The notes beneath the pieces are model-generated. The model worked only from the letters and a program-made list of their open reading frames with translations. It had not been told where the DNA came from and did not search any database. 64,000 nucleotides of DNA from Salegentibacter lacus (GTDB taxonomy: Bacteria; Bacteroidota; Bacteroidia; Flavobacteriales; Flavobacteriaceae): contig NZ_JAIQZB010000006.1 in NCBI RefSeq assembly GCF_020164555.1, positions 62,001-126,000 of the forward strand. The letters are read 5' to 3'. This document shows, piece after piece, positions 9,311 to 18,353 of the stretch (positions are counted from its first letter, which is position 1; each line of letters begins with the position of its first letter). The position numbers and the translations under genes were made by a program.

Positions 9311-10279
9311 ATGAAAAATATAAAATGGGGTATTCTTGGCCTCGGAAAAATAGCCGGAAAATTCGCAACCGGATTAAAAGATGTTGAAGGCGCCGAAATT
9401 TACGCCGTAGCCAGTAGATCAAAAACCAAAGCTGAAACTTTTGCAAAAGAGCATAACGCCACTAAATTATTTTCGAGTTACGAAGCGATGCTAAAAGATG
9501 AAGAATTAGACGTGGTTTATATCGCTACCCCACATGTTTTTCATCATCAGCAAACCTTACTTTGTCTTGAGCATAAAAAAGCAGTTTTGTGTGAAAAGCC
9601 TTTTGCAATGACCAAAGAACAGGTAGAAGAAATGATTGCAAAAGCCAAAAAGGAAAATGTTTTCCTTATGGAAGCCATGTGGACGCAGTTTCTACCGCAT
9701 TTTAAGTTTGTGATGCAGCAAATTAAATCTGGAAAATACGGTAAGATCAAAAACTTAAAAGCCGATTTTGGATTTCCCGCACCGGTAGATTTGGATAAAC
9801 GACTTTATAATAAAAACCTGGGTGGCGGCAGCTTACTGGATATAGGCATCTACCCTATTTTTATGGCAATGAGTGCATTGGGAATTCCGGAAAAAATTAA
9901 AGCAAAAGCCAGTTTTCATGCCACCGGGATTGATGAGGATTGCGATATGATTTTTGAATATAAAGACGGCGTAGAAGCCGAACTGGGAAGTTCTATTGTA
10001 AAGCAAACTCCCACCACTGCGGTTATTCAATTTGAAAAAGCAACAATCACCCTTAATACAAGATTTCACGAACCTTCAAGCCTAACCATACAAACTCGCG
10101 AAAACGAAGAAATTAAAGAATTTGATGTGAACTCTAACGGCTATAATTTTGAAGCCGAACATGTTCAAAAAATGCTACATGAAGGCAAAACCGAAAGCAC
10201 CGAAATGACTTTTGAAAAAAGCCTGCAATTAATTGATTTGCTGGATAAAGTTAGAAATCAAATTGGATTGGAATATTAG
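9311..10279 (+). CDS. Gfo/Idh/MocA family oxidoreductase
   Basis: 322 residues. N-terminal Rossmann motif WGILGLGKIAGKFA, followed by the family signature CEKPFAMT at about residues 94-101 that carries the catalytic Lys of the EKP motif, and GGGSLLDIGIYP (about 170-182) at the start of the C-terminal alpha/beta domain. These enzymes oxidise or reduce sugar-type substrates with NAD(P). It lies 77 bases after the symporter and may share its transcript, ending at the inverted repeat at 10383-10415. Confidence 0.88.
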   Translation: MKNIKWGILGLGKIAGKFATGLKDVEGAEIYAVASRSKTKAETFAKEHNATKLFSSYEAMLKDEELDVVYIATPHVFHHQQTLLCLEHKKAVLCEKPFAMTKEQVEEMIAKAKKENVFLMEAMWTQFLPHFKFVMQQIKSGKYGKIKNLKADFGFPAPVDLDKRLYNKNLGGGSLLDIGIYPIFMAMSALGIPEKIKAKASFHATGIDEDCDMIFEYKDGVEAELGSSIVKQTPTTAVIQFEKATITLNTRFHEPSSLTIQTRENEEIKEFDVNSNGYNFEAEHVQKMLHEGKTESTEMTFEKSLQLIDLLDKVRNQIGLEY

Positions 10280-10305
10280 CTTATAATAGCAATGACTAAC
10301 TTATC

Positions 10306-10331
10306 GTCATCCTGAACTTGTTTCAGGATCT
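10306..10331 (+). repeat. REP-like short palindrome
   Basis: GTCATCCTGAACTTG followed by TTTCAGGATCT forms a short imperfect stem (ATCCTGAA against TTCAGGAT). A related longer copy in the opposite orientation lies at 13454-13501, so this is probably one member of a dispersed intergenic repeat family of the genome. Confidence 0.5.
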
Positions 10332-10382
10332 AATCTGATTAGGTTTTTTGAGTTTCTTTTATATTTTTTTTCTATAAAACAA

Positions 10383-10415
10383 AAACCTCACAGGTTTTGA
10401 AAACCTGTGAGGTTT
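10383..10415. terminator. Bidirectional intrinsic terminator
   Basis: A perfect 16-base inverted repeat AAACCTCACAGGTTTT / AAAACCTGTGAGGTTT with its centre at 10399. A/T runs flank both sides, so it can end transcription from the oxidoreductase on the plus strand and from trxB on the minus strand. The same CCTCACAGG-type stem is reused at 28135-28183. Confidence 0.8.
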
Positions 10416-10438
10416 GAATTATAATAATTTCAGAAAAA

Positions 10439-11431
10439 CTAAGCTTCCACCTTCTTTGTGGTTTTCACTTCTTCTCCTTCTTCGCTTTCCACTACGGCTA
10501 AGTAACGTTCAGCATCCAAAGCTGCCATACAACCGGTTCCAGCTGCGGTTACTGCCTGACGGTAAATCTTATCCTGTACATCACCAGAAGCAAAAACTCC
10601 CGGAATATTGGTTTTAGTAGACTTTCCTTCAGTAATTAAATACCCGGTATCGTCCATTGTTAATTTACTTTTAAAGATATCGGTATTTGGTTTATGCCCA
10701 ATAGCTATAAACAATCCGGTGATCTCGATTTGCTCCTTCTCCCCGGTTTCTTTATTTAGCATTCTAAGCCCTTCTACCACCTGCTCACCAATTACTTCGT
10801 CAACTTCAGTGTTATATCGAACATCTATATTTTTAGTGTTGTTCACTCGATGTTGCATCGCTTTAGAAGCACGCATCTGGTCACCTCTTACCAACATGGT
10901 TACCTTACTGCAAATATTAGCTAAATATGTAGCCTCTTCAGCAGCGGTATCTCCACCTCCAACTATCGCTACATTCTGACCTTTATAGAAAAATCCGTCA
11001 CAAACGGCACAGGCCGAAACCCCACCACCACGTAAACGTTGTTCACTTGGCAGGCCTAGGTATTTTGCGGTAGCACCGGTAGAAATAATAATTGCTTGGG
11101 CTTCAACCCAAGTAGAATTATCTACACAGGCTTTATGAATTCCGCCGTGTTTATCACTAAACTCAACCTCAGTCACCATCCCAATTCTTACTTCGGTACC
11201 AAAACGTTCGGCTTGTTTTTGAAGATCCATCATCATTTTTGGTCCATCTACGCCATCGGCATAACCGGGAAAGTTATCCACTTCGGTTGTTGTGGTTAAC
11301 TGTCCCCCGGGTTCCATTCCGGTGTACATAACAGGTTTAAGATCTGCCCTTGCTGCGTAAATAGCCGCGGTATATCCCGCCGGTCCAGATCCTATGATTA
11401 AAGTTTTTATCCTTTCAATTTTATCGCTCAT
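10439..11431 (-). CDS. trxB: Thioredoxin-disulfide reductase
   Basis: 330 residues. FAD-binding GSGPAGYTAAIYAARA lies at about residues 14-29, the redox-active CAVC motif in SACAVCDGFF near 141-144, and the NADPH-binding GGGDTAAEEA near 157-166, in the order of low-molecular-weight thioredoxin reductases. GVFASGDVQD near the C-terminus completes the FAD site. It reduces thioredoxin with NADPH in the cytoplasm. The C-terminal tail (EEGEEVKTTKKVEA) is a charged extension. Convergent with the upstream oxidoreductase across the terminator. Confidence 0.95.
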   Translation of the reverse strand: MSDKIERIKTLIIGSGPAGYTAAIYAARADLKPVMYTGMEPGGQLTTTTEVDNFPGYADGVDGPKMMMDLQKQAERFGTEVRIGMVTEVEFSDKHGGIHKACVDNSTWVEAQAIIISTGATAKYLGLPSEQRLRGGGVSACAVCDGFFYKGQNVAIVGGGDTAAEEATYLANICSKVTMLVRGDQMRASKAMQHRVNNTKNIDVRYNTEVDEVIGEQVVEGLRMLNKETGEKEQIEITGLFIAIGHKPNTDIFKSKLTMDDTGYLITEGKSTKTNIPGVFASGDVQDKIYRQAVTAAGTGCMAALDAERYLAVVESEEGEEVKTTKKVEA

Positions 11432-11683
11432 TTTATCTTGTTTTTCTTATTTACAAAAGTAATAACTTTCAATATAAACTTAGGTTAATCTTATTAAGTT
11501 TTACTCGATAATCGAGATTTTAATGCTTTTAGACCTTTCCCGAAAACGAATACATTTGCCCGATTTTCAATTGTGCCTACCATCGGGTTAATTTGTTATT
11601 CAGTAATAATTTGAATGTATAGATTTCATTCAGAATATAAAAATTAACGGCTTCCATAATTTAACTATACCTTTGTTCCCTAA

Positions 11684-12310
11684 ATGGAACTTACCTTATT
11701 TAACATACTAGATATCCTGGGAACTATAGCTTTCGCTATTTCGGGAGCATTGGCAGCTATGGACCGGCGTCTGGATCTCTTTGGTATTTTCATTATCGGG
11801 TTCGTTACGGCCATTGGTGGCGGCACTTTACGTGATACTTTAATTGGAAATACGCCAGTCACCTGGATGGAAAACACTATTTATATTTACTTAATTGGCG
11901 GCGTTACCATTCTTGCTATCATTTTTAGAAACAAAATCAATTACCTTAAAAAATCACTCTTCCTTTTTGATACTATCGGCTTAGGGGTTTTTACCATTAC
12001 CGGTGTTGAAATTGGTATTAGAAACAGTCTTGATCCCATAATTTGTGTTGCTCTTGGCGCCATGACGGGTACCTTTGGAGGTGTGATTCGTGATATCCTT
12101 TGTAACGAAATTCCTGTAATCTTTAGAAAAGAAATTTATGCCACCGCCTGTATTTTTGGCGGACTCGTTTTTGTAATTATGCACGACCTTGGCGTAAAAC
12201 AGGATATTATTTACCTCACCACCTCGCTAATTGTAATTTCAATTCGGCTTATCGTAGTAAAATACCATATCTCACTTCCCTATTTCTATATTTCTTCGGA
12301 AAAAAAATAA
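11684..12310 (+). CDS. TRIC-family cation channel (UPF0126/YadS-like)
   Basis: 208 residues with seven membrane helices, organised as two repeats that each carry the conserved glycine-arginine motif: AIGGGTLRDTLIG at about residues 46-58 and TFGGVIRDILC at about 127-137. Prokaryotic TRIC proteins form homotrimeric K+-permeable channels. It stands alone in a 250-base upstream gap and is convergent with the YeeE pair. Physiological role in bacteria is not settled. Confidence 0.88.
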   Translation: MELTLFNILDILGTIAFAISGALAAMDRRLDLFGIFIIGFVTAIGGGTLRDTLIGNTPVTWMENTIYIYLIGGVTILAIIFRNKINYLKKSLFLFDTIGLGVFTITGVEIGIRNSLDPIICVALGAMTGTFGGVIRDILCNEIPVIFRKEIYATACIFGGLVFVIMHDLGVKQDIIYLTTSLIVISIRLIVVKYHISLPYFYISSEKK

Positions 12311-12345
12311 TCCCGTTTCCCCTTCTAAAATTTAATAAAGTACTC

Positions 12346-12759
12346 TTAATGTGGAAGTTTCTTCCGAAGCAATCCATAAAAGAAAGTTCCCAAAAGCGAT
12401 CCAAGAAACACAATTAAAATCGGCAAAAATCCTGCGCCAATTAAGGTGAAAATTGGTCCCGGGCAAGCGCCTGCAAGTGCCCAACCTAATCCAAAGATAA
12501 TTCCGCCGTACATATACCGGCTAAAACTTTTCTCCTTCGGAATAAATGAAATCCGTTCTCCATAAAAAGATTTCAGGTTTTTACGCTTTATAATTTGAAC
12601 GCCAATAACTCCTAAAAACAAAGCAGAACCAATAATTCCATACATATGAAACGACTGAAACTGGAACATTTCATAAATCCTGAACCACGAAGCAGCTTCA
12701 GACTTGAACATTACAATTCCAAAAAATATACCTATCAATAAATATCCTATACTTCTCAT
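12346..12759 (-). CDS. YeeE/YedE-family sulfur-compound transporter, second half (DUF6691-like)
   Basis: 137 residues with about four hydrophobic helices. GGIIFGLGWALAGACPGPIF contains the GxxFGxGxxxxGxCPG motif of the YeeE/YedE superfamily, whose conserved Cys binds and passes thiosulfate through the E. coli YeeE pore. This is half of a split transporter: the partner is encoded 9 bases upstream. The pair would form a channel for thiosulfate or a related sulfur compound in the inner membrane. Regulated from the operator-promoter at 13349-13392. Confidence 0.85.
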   Translation of the reverse strand: MRSIGYLLIGIFFGIVMFKSEAASWFRIYEMFQFQSFHMYGIIGSALFLGVIGVQIIKRKNLKSFYGERISFIPKEKSFSRYMYGGIIFGLGWALAGACPGPIFTLIGAGFLPILIVFLGSLLGTFFYGLLRKKLPH

Positions 12760-12768
12760 AAATTCAAT

Positions 12769-13326
12769 TTAAAATATTAGTGGAAATAATAAATGTACCA
12801 TCACCAATCCACCGATAAAAAATCCGATAACGGCGATTAAAGAAGGTAATTGCAAGTTACTAAGTCCAGAAATTGCGTGCCCGGAAGTACAACCACCGGC
12901 ATAACGTGCGCCAAAACCAATTAAGATTCCACCAACCAATAGAATGATAAGCGCTTTAATTCCGCCAACTGCTTCCCAGGTAAATAATTCGGTGGGCAGG
13001 TAAGCTTCACCCGCACTACTAAAACCTAAATCTTCCAGAATACTCACCGTATCAGGATTTATAGCTACAGAAAGGTCATTGCTCAGCAAATTAGCGCCTA
13101 TAAAACCGCCAATAATAGCTCCTGCAACCACAATTAGATTCCAGCGCTGAGACTTCCAATCAAAATCGAAGAAATCGGCTTTAGAATCTGCGCCACACAT
13201 TGTGCACATCGTTCTAAGGTTTGAAGACATTCCAAAACCTTTACCGATAAAGATGAGCAAAAACATTATTATTGCTATAAGCGGACCCGATACATACCAG
13301 GGCCAGGGTTCAAAAATCCATTCCAT
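12769..13326 (-). CDS. YeeE/YedE-family sulfur-compound transporter, first half
   Basis: 185 residues with about five hydrophobic helices. The core motif GGILIGFGARYAGGCTSGHAISG (about residues 135-157) carries the conserved Cys of YeeE/YedE thiosulfate importers, and CTMCGADSKADFF near residues 37-49 adds further cysteines at the cytoplasmic or membrane edge. It is the first gene of a two-gene operon. Its start lies 53 bases downstream of a GTAAC-N4-GTTAC operator, which it shares in type with the other sulfur operons of this window. Confidence 0.88.
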   Translation of the reverse strand: MEWIFEPWPWYVSGPLIAIIMFLLIFIGKGFGMSSNLRTMCTMCGADSKADFFDFDWKSQRWNLIVVAGAIIGGFIGANLLSNDLSVAINPDTVSILEDLGFSSAGEAYLPTELFTWEAVGGIKALIILLVGGILIGFGARYAGGCTSGHAISGLSNLQLPSLIAVIGFFIGGLVMVHLLFPLIF

Positions 13327-13348
13327 ATTTCATTTTTTTAATAAGCTG

Positions 13349-13392
13349 CAAATTAAAAGGAATTTACGAAGGAAGACAGTAACAATTGTTAC
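13349..13392 (-). promoter_or_regulatory. Crp/Fnr-type operator and promoter of the YeeE/YedE operon
   Basis: On the minus strand the palindrome GTAACAATTGTTAC (13379-13392) is followed after exactly 22 bases by TTAATTTG (13349-13356), a one-mismatch version of the Bacteroidetes -7 box TAnnTTTG. The operator centre falls near -41 relative to the expected start of transcription, the class II activator position. Four further copies of this layout occur in the window. Confidence 0.8.
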
Positions 13393-13453
13393 AGGTGACA
13401 ATAATTTCAGAGAAAGTTAGTATTTATAGAACTAAAGAGATTGTAATCTTTTT

Positions 13454-13501
13454 AGAACCTGAAATAAACCCGCCTGAACGGATAGGCAGGTTCAGGGTGA
13501 C
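13454..13501 (-). repeat. REP-like palindromic repeat, longer variant
   Basis: Read on the minus strand it starts GTCACCCTGAACCTG and ends TTTCAGGTTCT, matching the unit at 10306-10331 but with an inserted inner palindrome (GCCTATCCGTTCAGGC region). It lies between the YeeE operon promoter and the convergently placed dehydrogenase 3' end. Confidence 0.45.
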
Positions 13502-13527
13502 TTACTTATTTTCAGAATTCTCTTTAG

Positions 13528-14430
13528 CTAATTGAAATATGATTTTAAATTCTCCAGCACTTTTTCAGATAAACGTCTTTGGGTTTCGGCACTCCAACCG
13601 GCGCTTTTTTTATGAGAAATTACCCGATTTAATTCTTTTGTTTCTTTGGAAAGCGAAGCCCCACCATCACCATCAAAAATTGCAAAGTTGCCTTCAGACT
13701 TTATCCAGCTTACAAAGGCTTTTTCTTCAAAAGGAAGCCCAAGAGAGGTATTGATTAAAATTTTTCCTGTACCAAAAGTTTTAAATTCCTCTTCTCCCAA
13801 TAATTTTGTATTCTTAGGAAGGTGAAGTGAGATTATTTCAGTGGTTTTCAACAATTCTTCTAAAGATAAATATTGAAGTCCTTTAGCTTCCCAATTATTC
13901 TTTTTACTTCTACTGAAATAGTAAAGATCGGCTCCAAGTGGTAACAATGCTTCTGCTAACATTTGCCCAGTGGTGCCCAAACCAATAATTCCAATCTTTT
14001 TATCGGTAAGTTCTACCGGCATTTTTCGCCATTGGTGTTCACCAAAACCATGCAGTAACCGAATCAATTCAGAAACTATAAATTCTATAACCCCGGGATC
14101 TCCATAATCAAAAATCCCTTTGACGGTAATTCCCCGGTCCCTGGCGAAATCTACCGCTACGTTTGCCGATTCATCATCATACAGGCTGCAAGCCATTCCG
14201 ATGTATTTAAGATGACTACATTTTTCAATAACACTTTTTGGAATTTGGGTCTTCCATGAAACTATAACAGCTTCTGCGTCCCCAATTCGTGCTATAAGTT
14301 CCTTTTCTGAATCTGGACTGTCTTTAAAAACCTCAACCTCAGCTTCACTGTACTGCTGGAGTTCTTCAATAGCCCAGTCTTCTAATTTAGTATGATCTAC
14401 ACATACAATCTTTTTGAATTTTACTCCCAT
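13528..14430 (-). CDS. D-2-hydroxyacid dehydrogenase-like NAD-binding protein with altered active site
   Basis: 300 residues with the two-domain fold of D-isomer-specific 2-hydroxyacid dehydrogenases: a nucleotide-binding GIIGLGTTGQMLAEAL at about residues 148-163 and LHLPKNTKLLG near 198-208. The canonical N-T-(A/S)-R-G motif with the catalytic Arg reads INTSLG, so Arg is replaced by Leu, and the expected Glu in the DxFExEP region is not seen (FDGDGGASL). A His remains in ISHKKSAGWS. It may bind NAD without the normal dehydrogenase chemistry. Its start overlaps the stop of a 48-residue gene. Confidence 0.75.
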   Translation of the reverse strand: MGVKFKKIVCVDHTKLEDWAIEELQQYSEAEVEVFKDSPDSEKELIARIGDAEAVIVSWKTQIPKSVIEKCSHLKYIGMACSLYDDESANVAVDFARDRGITVKGIFDYGDPGVIEFIVSELIRLLHGFGEHQWRKMPVELTDKKIGIIGLGTTGQMLAEALLPLGADLYYFSRSKKNNWEAKGLQYLSLEELLKTTEIISLHLPKNTKLLGEEEFKTFGTGKILINTSLGLPFEEKAFVSWIKSEGNFAIFDGDGGASLSKETKELNRVISHKKSAGWSAETQRRLSEKVLENLKSYFN

Positions 14431-14567
14431 TCCGGTAGTGTAGTTTCATCATAAACCTGGTTCAGTAATATGCCGTCTTCACGAATCTTTCTGGAAGTTT
14501 CAAATTCCAGTTCTAACTTTTTTCTTTCGAATTTTATATTTGATCTAGTAGTCTCAGACACGCTCAT
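14421..14567 (-). CDS. 48-residue hypothetical protein, translationally coupled to the dehydrogenase-like gene
   Basis: An ATG at 14567 opens a 48-codon frame whose last codons (GGGAGTAA) overlap the ATG of the following gene by ten bases. The peptide begins MSVSETTRSNIKFERKKLEL and is highly charged and probably helical, ending DETTLPEWE. No domain recognised. Its position, 47 bases after the carboxyltransferase gene and overlapping the next gene, supports translation as part of the operon. Confidence 0.6.
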   Translation of the reverse strand: MSVSETTRSNIKFERKKLELEFETSRKIREDGILLNQVYDETTLPEWE

Positions 14568-14614
14568 TATTTTTTTAGGTTTAGCATTTTAAATATGATT
14601 AAAAACAAGATATT

Positions 14615-16159
14615 CTATAAAGGAATATTTCCGTGCTTTCGCTTGGGTCTAAGCACTTTTTTATTTTCCAGCATACTAAAGCCTTTCAACAATTTTCTTC
14701 TTGTTTCCCATGGCATAATCACCTCATCAATAAATCCGCGTTGTGCGGCCTCAAAAGGATTAGCAAAAGTTTCAGCATATTCAGCTTCTTTTTCGGCTAG
14801 TTTCGCTTCGCTATCCTCAGCTTCCTGAATTTCCCTTCTAAAAATAATTTCACTGGCACCTTTAGCTCCCATCACCGCAATTTCGGCAGTTGGCCAGGCA
14901 AAATTAAGATCTGCGCCAATGTGTTTTGAATTCATCACATCATAAGCACCGCCATAGGCTTTTCGGGTAATTACGGTCACTTTTGGAACCGTGGCTTCGC
15001 TAAGCGCGTACAACAATTTTGCACCATTTAGAATAATTCCATTCCATTCCTGATCGGTTCCAGGTAAAAATCCAGGGACATCTACCAAAACGAGCAAAGG
15101 AATATTAAAACAATCACAAAAACGTGTAAATCGTGCCGCTTTTTTAGAAGAATCTACATCTAAAACGCCGGCAAGGCTCATTGGCTGGTTGGCAACAATC
15201 CCAACACTTCTTCCGCCCAAACGCGCGAAACCAACGATTATATTATCGGCATAATCTTTATGAATTTCAAAAAATGAATCTTCATCTATAATTCCGGTAA
15301 TCACCTCGTGCATGTCATAAGGTTTATTGGAACTATCGGGAACTATGCTATCAAGGTCCTTTCTAATTTCGTCGCCCAACTCATAAGGAAGTTTCTCCGG
15401 CGCTTTTTTATTGTTCTGAGGCATATAGCTCACCAGCTTTTTAATATCTTCAAGACAGGCGATATCGTTGAAAGAAGTGATATGCGTAACCCCAGATTTC
15501 GTAGCGTGGGTTGAAGCACCACCCAATTCTTCTGAAGTTACTTCCTCGTTAGTTACCGTTTTCACCACGTTAGGCCCCGTCACGAACATATAACTGGTAT
15601 CCTGGACCATTAGCGTAAAATCTGTCATTGCGGGGGAATAAACCGCACCACCTGCACAAGGGCCCATAATCGCTGAAATCTGCGGAATTACTCCGGAAGC
15701 TTTTACATTTCTATGAAAAATATCGGCATAACCACCTAAAGATTTTACACCTTCCTGAATTCTTGCTCCACCTGAATCGTTAAGCCCAATCATTGGCGCA
15801 CCAACTTTTACGGCAAGATCCATTACTTTACAAATCTTCTCGGCATGGGTTTCTGAAAGCGAACCACCAAAAACAGTAAAATCCTGCGCAAAGACATAGA
15901 CCAGTTTTCCGTTTATAGTTCCGTAACCTGTAACCACCCCGTCGCCATAGATTTTTTGATCTTCCATTCCAAAACCAGTGGTCCTGTGGGTTACCAAAAT
16001 CCCTATTTCTTCAAAAGAACCTTCGTCCAGCAAATAATCTACGCGTTCACGGGCGGTAAGTTTCTTTTGGGCGTGTTGTTTGGCAATACGCTTTTCACCA
16101 CCACCAAGGTGCGCCTGTTTAATCTTATCCTCCAATTTTTCTATATTCTGACTCATCAA
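14615..16159 (-). CDS. Acyl-CoA carboxylase carboxyltransferase subunit (propionyl-CoA carboxylase beta type)
   Basis: 514 residues, full length for PccB/AccD5-like carboxyltransferases with two crotonase-like halves. Seen are [41 protein letters not shown] (N-terminal oxyanion hole, split here) and [20 protein letters not shown] with [10 protein letters not shown] (C-terminal half). It transfers carboxyl from biotin to an acyl-CoA, most likely propionyl-CoA. With the biotin carboxylase and carrier encoded just upstream it makes a complete three-gene carboxylase. Confidence 0.9.
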   Translation of the reverse strand: MMSQNIEKLEDKIKQAHLGGGEKRIAKQHAQKKLTARERVDYLLDEGSFEEIGILVTHRTTGFGMEDQKIYGDGVVTGYGTINGKLVYVFAQDFTVFGGSLSETHAEKICKVMDLAVKVGAPMIGLNDSGGARIQEGVKSLGGYADIFHRNVKASGVIPQISAIMGPCAGGAVYSPAMTDFTLMVQDTSYMFVTGPNVVKTVTNEEVTSEELGGASTHATKSGVTHITSFNDIACLEDIKKLVSYMPQNNKKAPEKLPYELGDEIRKDLDSIVPDSSNKPYDMHEVITGIIDEDSFFEIHKDYADNIIVGFARLGGRSVGIVANQPMSLAGVLDVDSSKKAARFTRFCDCFNIPLLVLVDVPGFLPGTDQEWNGIILNGAKLLYALSEATVPKVTVITRKAYGGAYDVMNSKHIGADLNFAWPTAEIAVMGAKGASEIIFRREIQEAEDSEAKLAEKEAEYAETFANPFEAAQRGFIDEVIMPWETRRKLLKGFSMLENKKVLRPKRKHGNIPL

Positions 16160-16193
16160 TATTTTTTTAACTTTAACTTAAACGATTCGAACA

Positions 16194-17636
16194 TTAATTT
16201 TGCGGAATGCGCAATTGTTTCCTGTCCTTAAGGTATTGTCTTAAAGCCACCAGGGCAGCTAGTTTTGCCTCTTCTTCAATTTCAGCTTCAAGTTTCTCGG
16301 CGGAATAGTAATTCTTTACAAAATGCGTATCGAAATTTCCGCTTCTAAAGGCTTCGTGCTCAAAAACAAATTTTCCAAACGGAAGCGTAGTCATCACGCC
16401 CTCAACTTCATATTGCTCTATGGCTTTTAGCATTAATTGAATCGCTTCCTCACGGGTTTTTCCATAAGTAATCAATTTTGCCAGCATCGGGTCGTAATAA
16501 ATAGGAACTTCCATCCCTTCTTCAAACCCGTTATCTACCCGTATATTATCACCCTTCGGAATACTGTATTTTTCCAGTGTTCCAACACTTGGCATAAAAT
16601 TATCCATTGGGTCTTCGGCATAAACCCGAAGTTCTACTGCGTGTCCTTTTATAGTTAGATCTTCCTGAAGCAATTTCAATTTTTCGCCACGGGCAATCCT
16701 TATTTGCTGTTCTACTAGGTCTATTCCTGTAATGTATTCGGTTACTGGATGCTCCACCTGCAAACGGGTATTCATTTCCAGAAAGTAAAAATTTTGGTTT
16801 TCATCGAAAAGAAACTCCACGGTGCCGGCACCAACATAATCGCAAGCTTTTGCCACTTTTACCGCGGCCTTACCCATTTGTTTTCGCAGTTTTGAATCCA
16901 GCACTACAGATGGTGCTTCTTCCACCACCTTTTGATGCCTACGCTGCACGCTACATTCCCGTTCAAAAAGATGAATATAATTTCCGTGGGAATCAGCTAA
17001 AACCTGAATTTCTATATGCCTTGGAGAAGAAACATACTTCTCAATAAAAACCGAACCATCGCCAAAAGCCGATTCAGCTTCGCTAATTGCGCGCTTCATC
17101 TGGTCTTCCAGGTCTTTTTCTTTTTCAACAATACGCATTCCTTTACCACCGCCACCAGCAGAAGCTTTTATTAAAATAGGAAAACCGATCTCTTTAGCAA
17201 TTTTTTTCGCCTTTTCGGGATCGGTAACCGCTTCGTCAATTCCGGGGACCATTGGGATATCGTAATCCTTCACCGCATCTTTCGCAGCAAGTTTGCTTCC
17301 CATAATTTTAATGGCTTTAGAACCGGGACCAATCCAGGTAATCCCGTTCTTCTCTACATTTTCGGCAAAATCGGCATTTTCACTTAAAAATCCGTAACCG
17401 GGATGTATCCCGTCTACACCGAGTTCTTTAGCTACTTCAATAATTCTATCGCCTTTAAGATACGATTCGTTGGAAGGCGCTTCCCCTATGCAAACCGCCT
17501 CATCGGCAAACTTTACGTGGGGCGCATTTCTATCGGCCTTAGAAAACACTGCAACGGTCTTGATCCCCATTTTCTGAACGGTTTTCATTACCCGTAACGC
17601 AATCTCTCCCCTATTGGCTACTAATATTTTCTTCAT
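16194..17636 (-). CDS. Biotin carboxylase subunit of acyl-CoA carboxylase
   Basis: 480 residues with the ATP-grasp fold of AccC. KKILVANRGEIALRVMKT at the N-terminus, the glycine-rich ATP loop KASAGGGGKGMRIVE at about residues 157-171, and the FLEMNTRLQVEHPVTE catalytic stretch at about 287-302 are all present. It carboxylates biotin on the carrier protein using ATP and bicarbonate. The C-terminal tail (about 445-480) is Lys/Glu rich and longer than in E. coli AccC. Second gene of the carboxylase operon. Confidence 0.93.
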   Translation of the reverse strand: MKKILVANRGEIALRVMKTVQKMGIKTVAVFSKADRNAPHVKFADEAVCIGEAPSNESYLKGDRIIEVAKELGVDGIHPGYGFLSENADFAENVEKNGITWIGPGSKAIKIMGSKLAAKDAVKDYDIPMVPGIDEAVTDPEKAKKIAKEIGFPILIKASAGGGGKGMRIVEKEKDLEDQMKRAISEAESAFGDGSVFIEKYVSSPRHIEIQVLADSHGNYIHLFERECSVQRRHQKVVEEAPSVVLDSKLRKQMGKAAVKVAKACDYVGAGTVEFLFDENQNFYFLEMNTRLQVEHPVTEYITGIDLVEQQIRIARGEKLKLLQEDLTIKGHAVELRVYAEDPMDNFMPSVGTLEKYSIPKGDNIRVDNGFEEGMEVPIYYDPMLAKLITYGKTREEAIQLMLKAIEQYEVEGVMTTLPFGKFVFEHEAFRSGNFDTHFVKNYYSAEKLEAEIEEEAKLAALVALRQYLKDRKQLRIPQN

Positions 17637-17685
17637 TATTTTTTATAAATTTTGTTCCACTAATAACTGCAACCTGTTCACTGAA

Positions 17686-18171
17686 TTATTCCATTTCAAT
17701 TAACAACTGGTTCTTTTCCACTGTTTGCCCATTTTTTACGGTAATGGACTTCACCACTCCGTCTCTGGGTGCGGTTAGCGTGTTTTCCATTTTCATCGCT
17801 TCCAAAACCAGTAAATAATCGCCTTCTTTTACTTCAGCACCTTCTACTACGTTTACTTCCAGGATAAGCCCTGGCATTGGTGCTTTGATATCGTTGATCA
17901 TTTGAGCTGTTCCCAGGGAAAGTCCCATCTCTTCAATGAGCAAATCCAGCTCGTTGGAAATTGCTACTTTGTAAGTGTTAGAATTGATCTTGATGTCGTA
18001 CTGACGTTGAAGAAAATTTTCGGTAAAAACCTCAGCCTTAAAACTGCGATTTTCCTGTAACAAGTGATAATGCTTATCGGTAATTTCTTGTGTATCTAAA
18101 GCCGTAATCTGGTCTCTGGTAAATTCAAATTCAAATACATCATTTACTTTAACCTTATATTTTTTTTCCAT
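17686..18171 (-). CDS. Biotin carboxyl carrier protein
   Basis: 161 residues. The C-terminal 75 residues form a biotinyl domain with the EAMKMEN motif; the Lys is the biotin attachment site. The N-terminal part (about 1-85) is a beta-rich adaptor as in propionyl-CoA or other acyl-CoA carboxylase carriers; it lacks the Pro/Ala linker of AccB. It shuttles carboxybiotin between the two subunits encoded downstream and is the first gene of the operon. Confidence 0.9.
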   Translation of the reverse strand: MEKKYKVKVNDVFEFEFTRDQITALDTQEITDKHYHLLQENRSFKAEVFTENFLQRQYDIKINSNTYKVAISNELDLLIEEMGLSLGTAQMINDIKAPMPGLILEVNVVEGAEVKEGDYLLVLEAMKMENTLTAPRDGVVKSITVKNGQTVEKNQLLIEME

Positions 18172-18300
18172 ATTTCGTAGTTTTCAAATCTAATTTGAAG
18201 CTTATGTTGTAAATATAGAAAAAGTTTGGAGCAATTACTTATGAGTTTTCAAGATTCAGGCTTAGATGAGGACAATTGAATTTACAATAAAATATAAAAA

Positions 18301-18332
18301 AAGCCCTGCAGATTCAAATATCTACAGGGCTT
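18301..18332 (-). terminator. Intrinsic terminator after the persulfide dioxygenase gene
   Basis: AAGCCCTGCAGAT and ATCTACAGGGCTT form a 13-base stem with one mismatch and a 6-base loop. Read on the minus strand the stem is followed by a T-rich run (18292-18302 is A-rich on the plus strand). It closes the desaturase/dioxygenase operon and separates it from the carboxylase operon. Confidence 0.75.
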
Positions 18333-18353
18333 GTAATAATTGTTGTTATGAAA

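Noticed and set aside
10414-10979. Plus-strand ORFs over trxB
   Set aside because: Antisense shadows of a well-supported gene.
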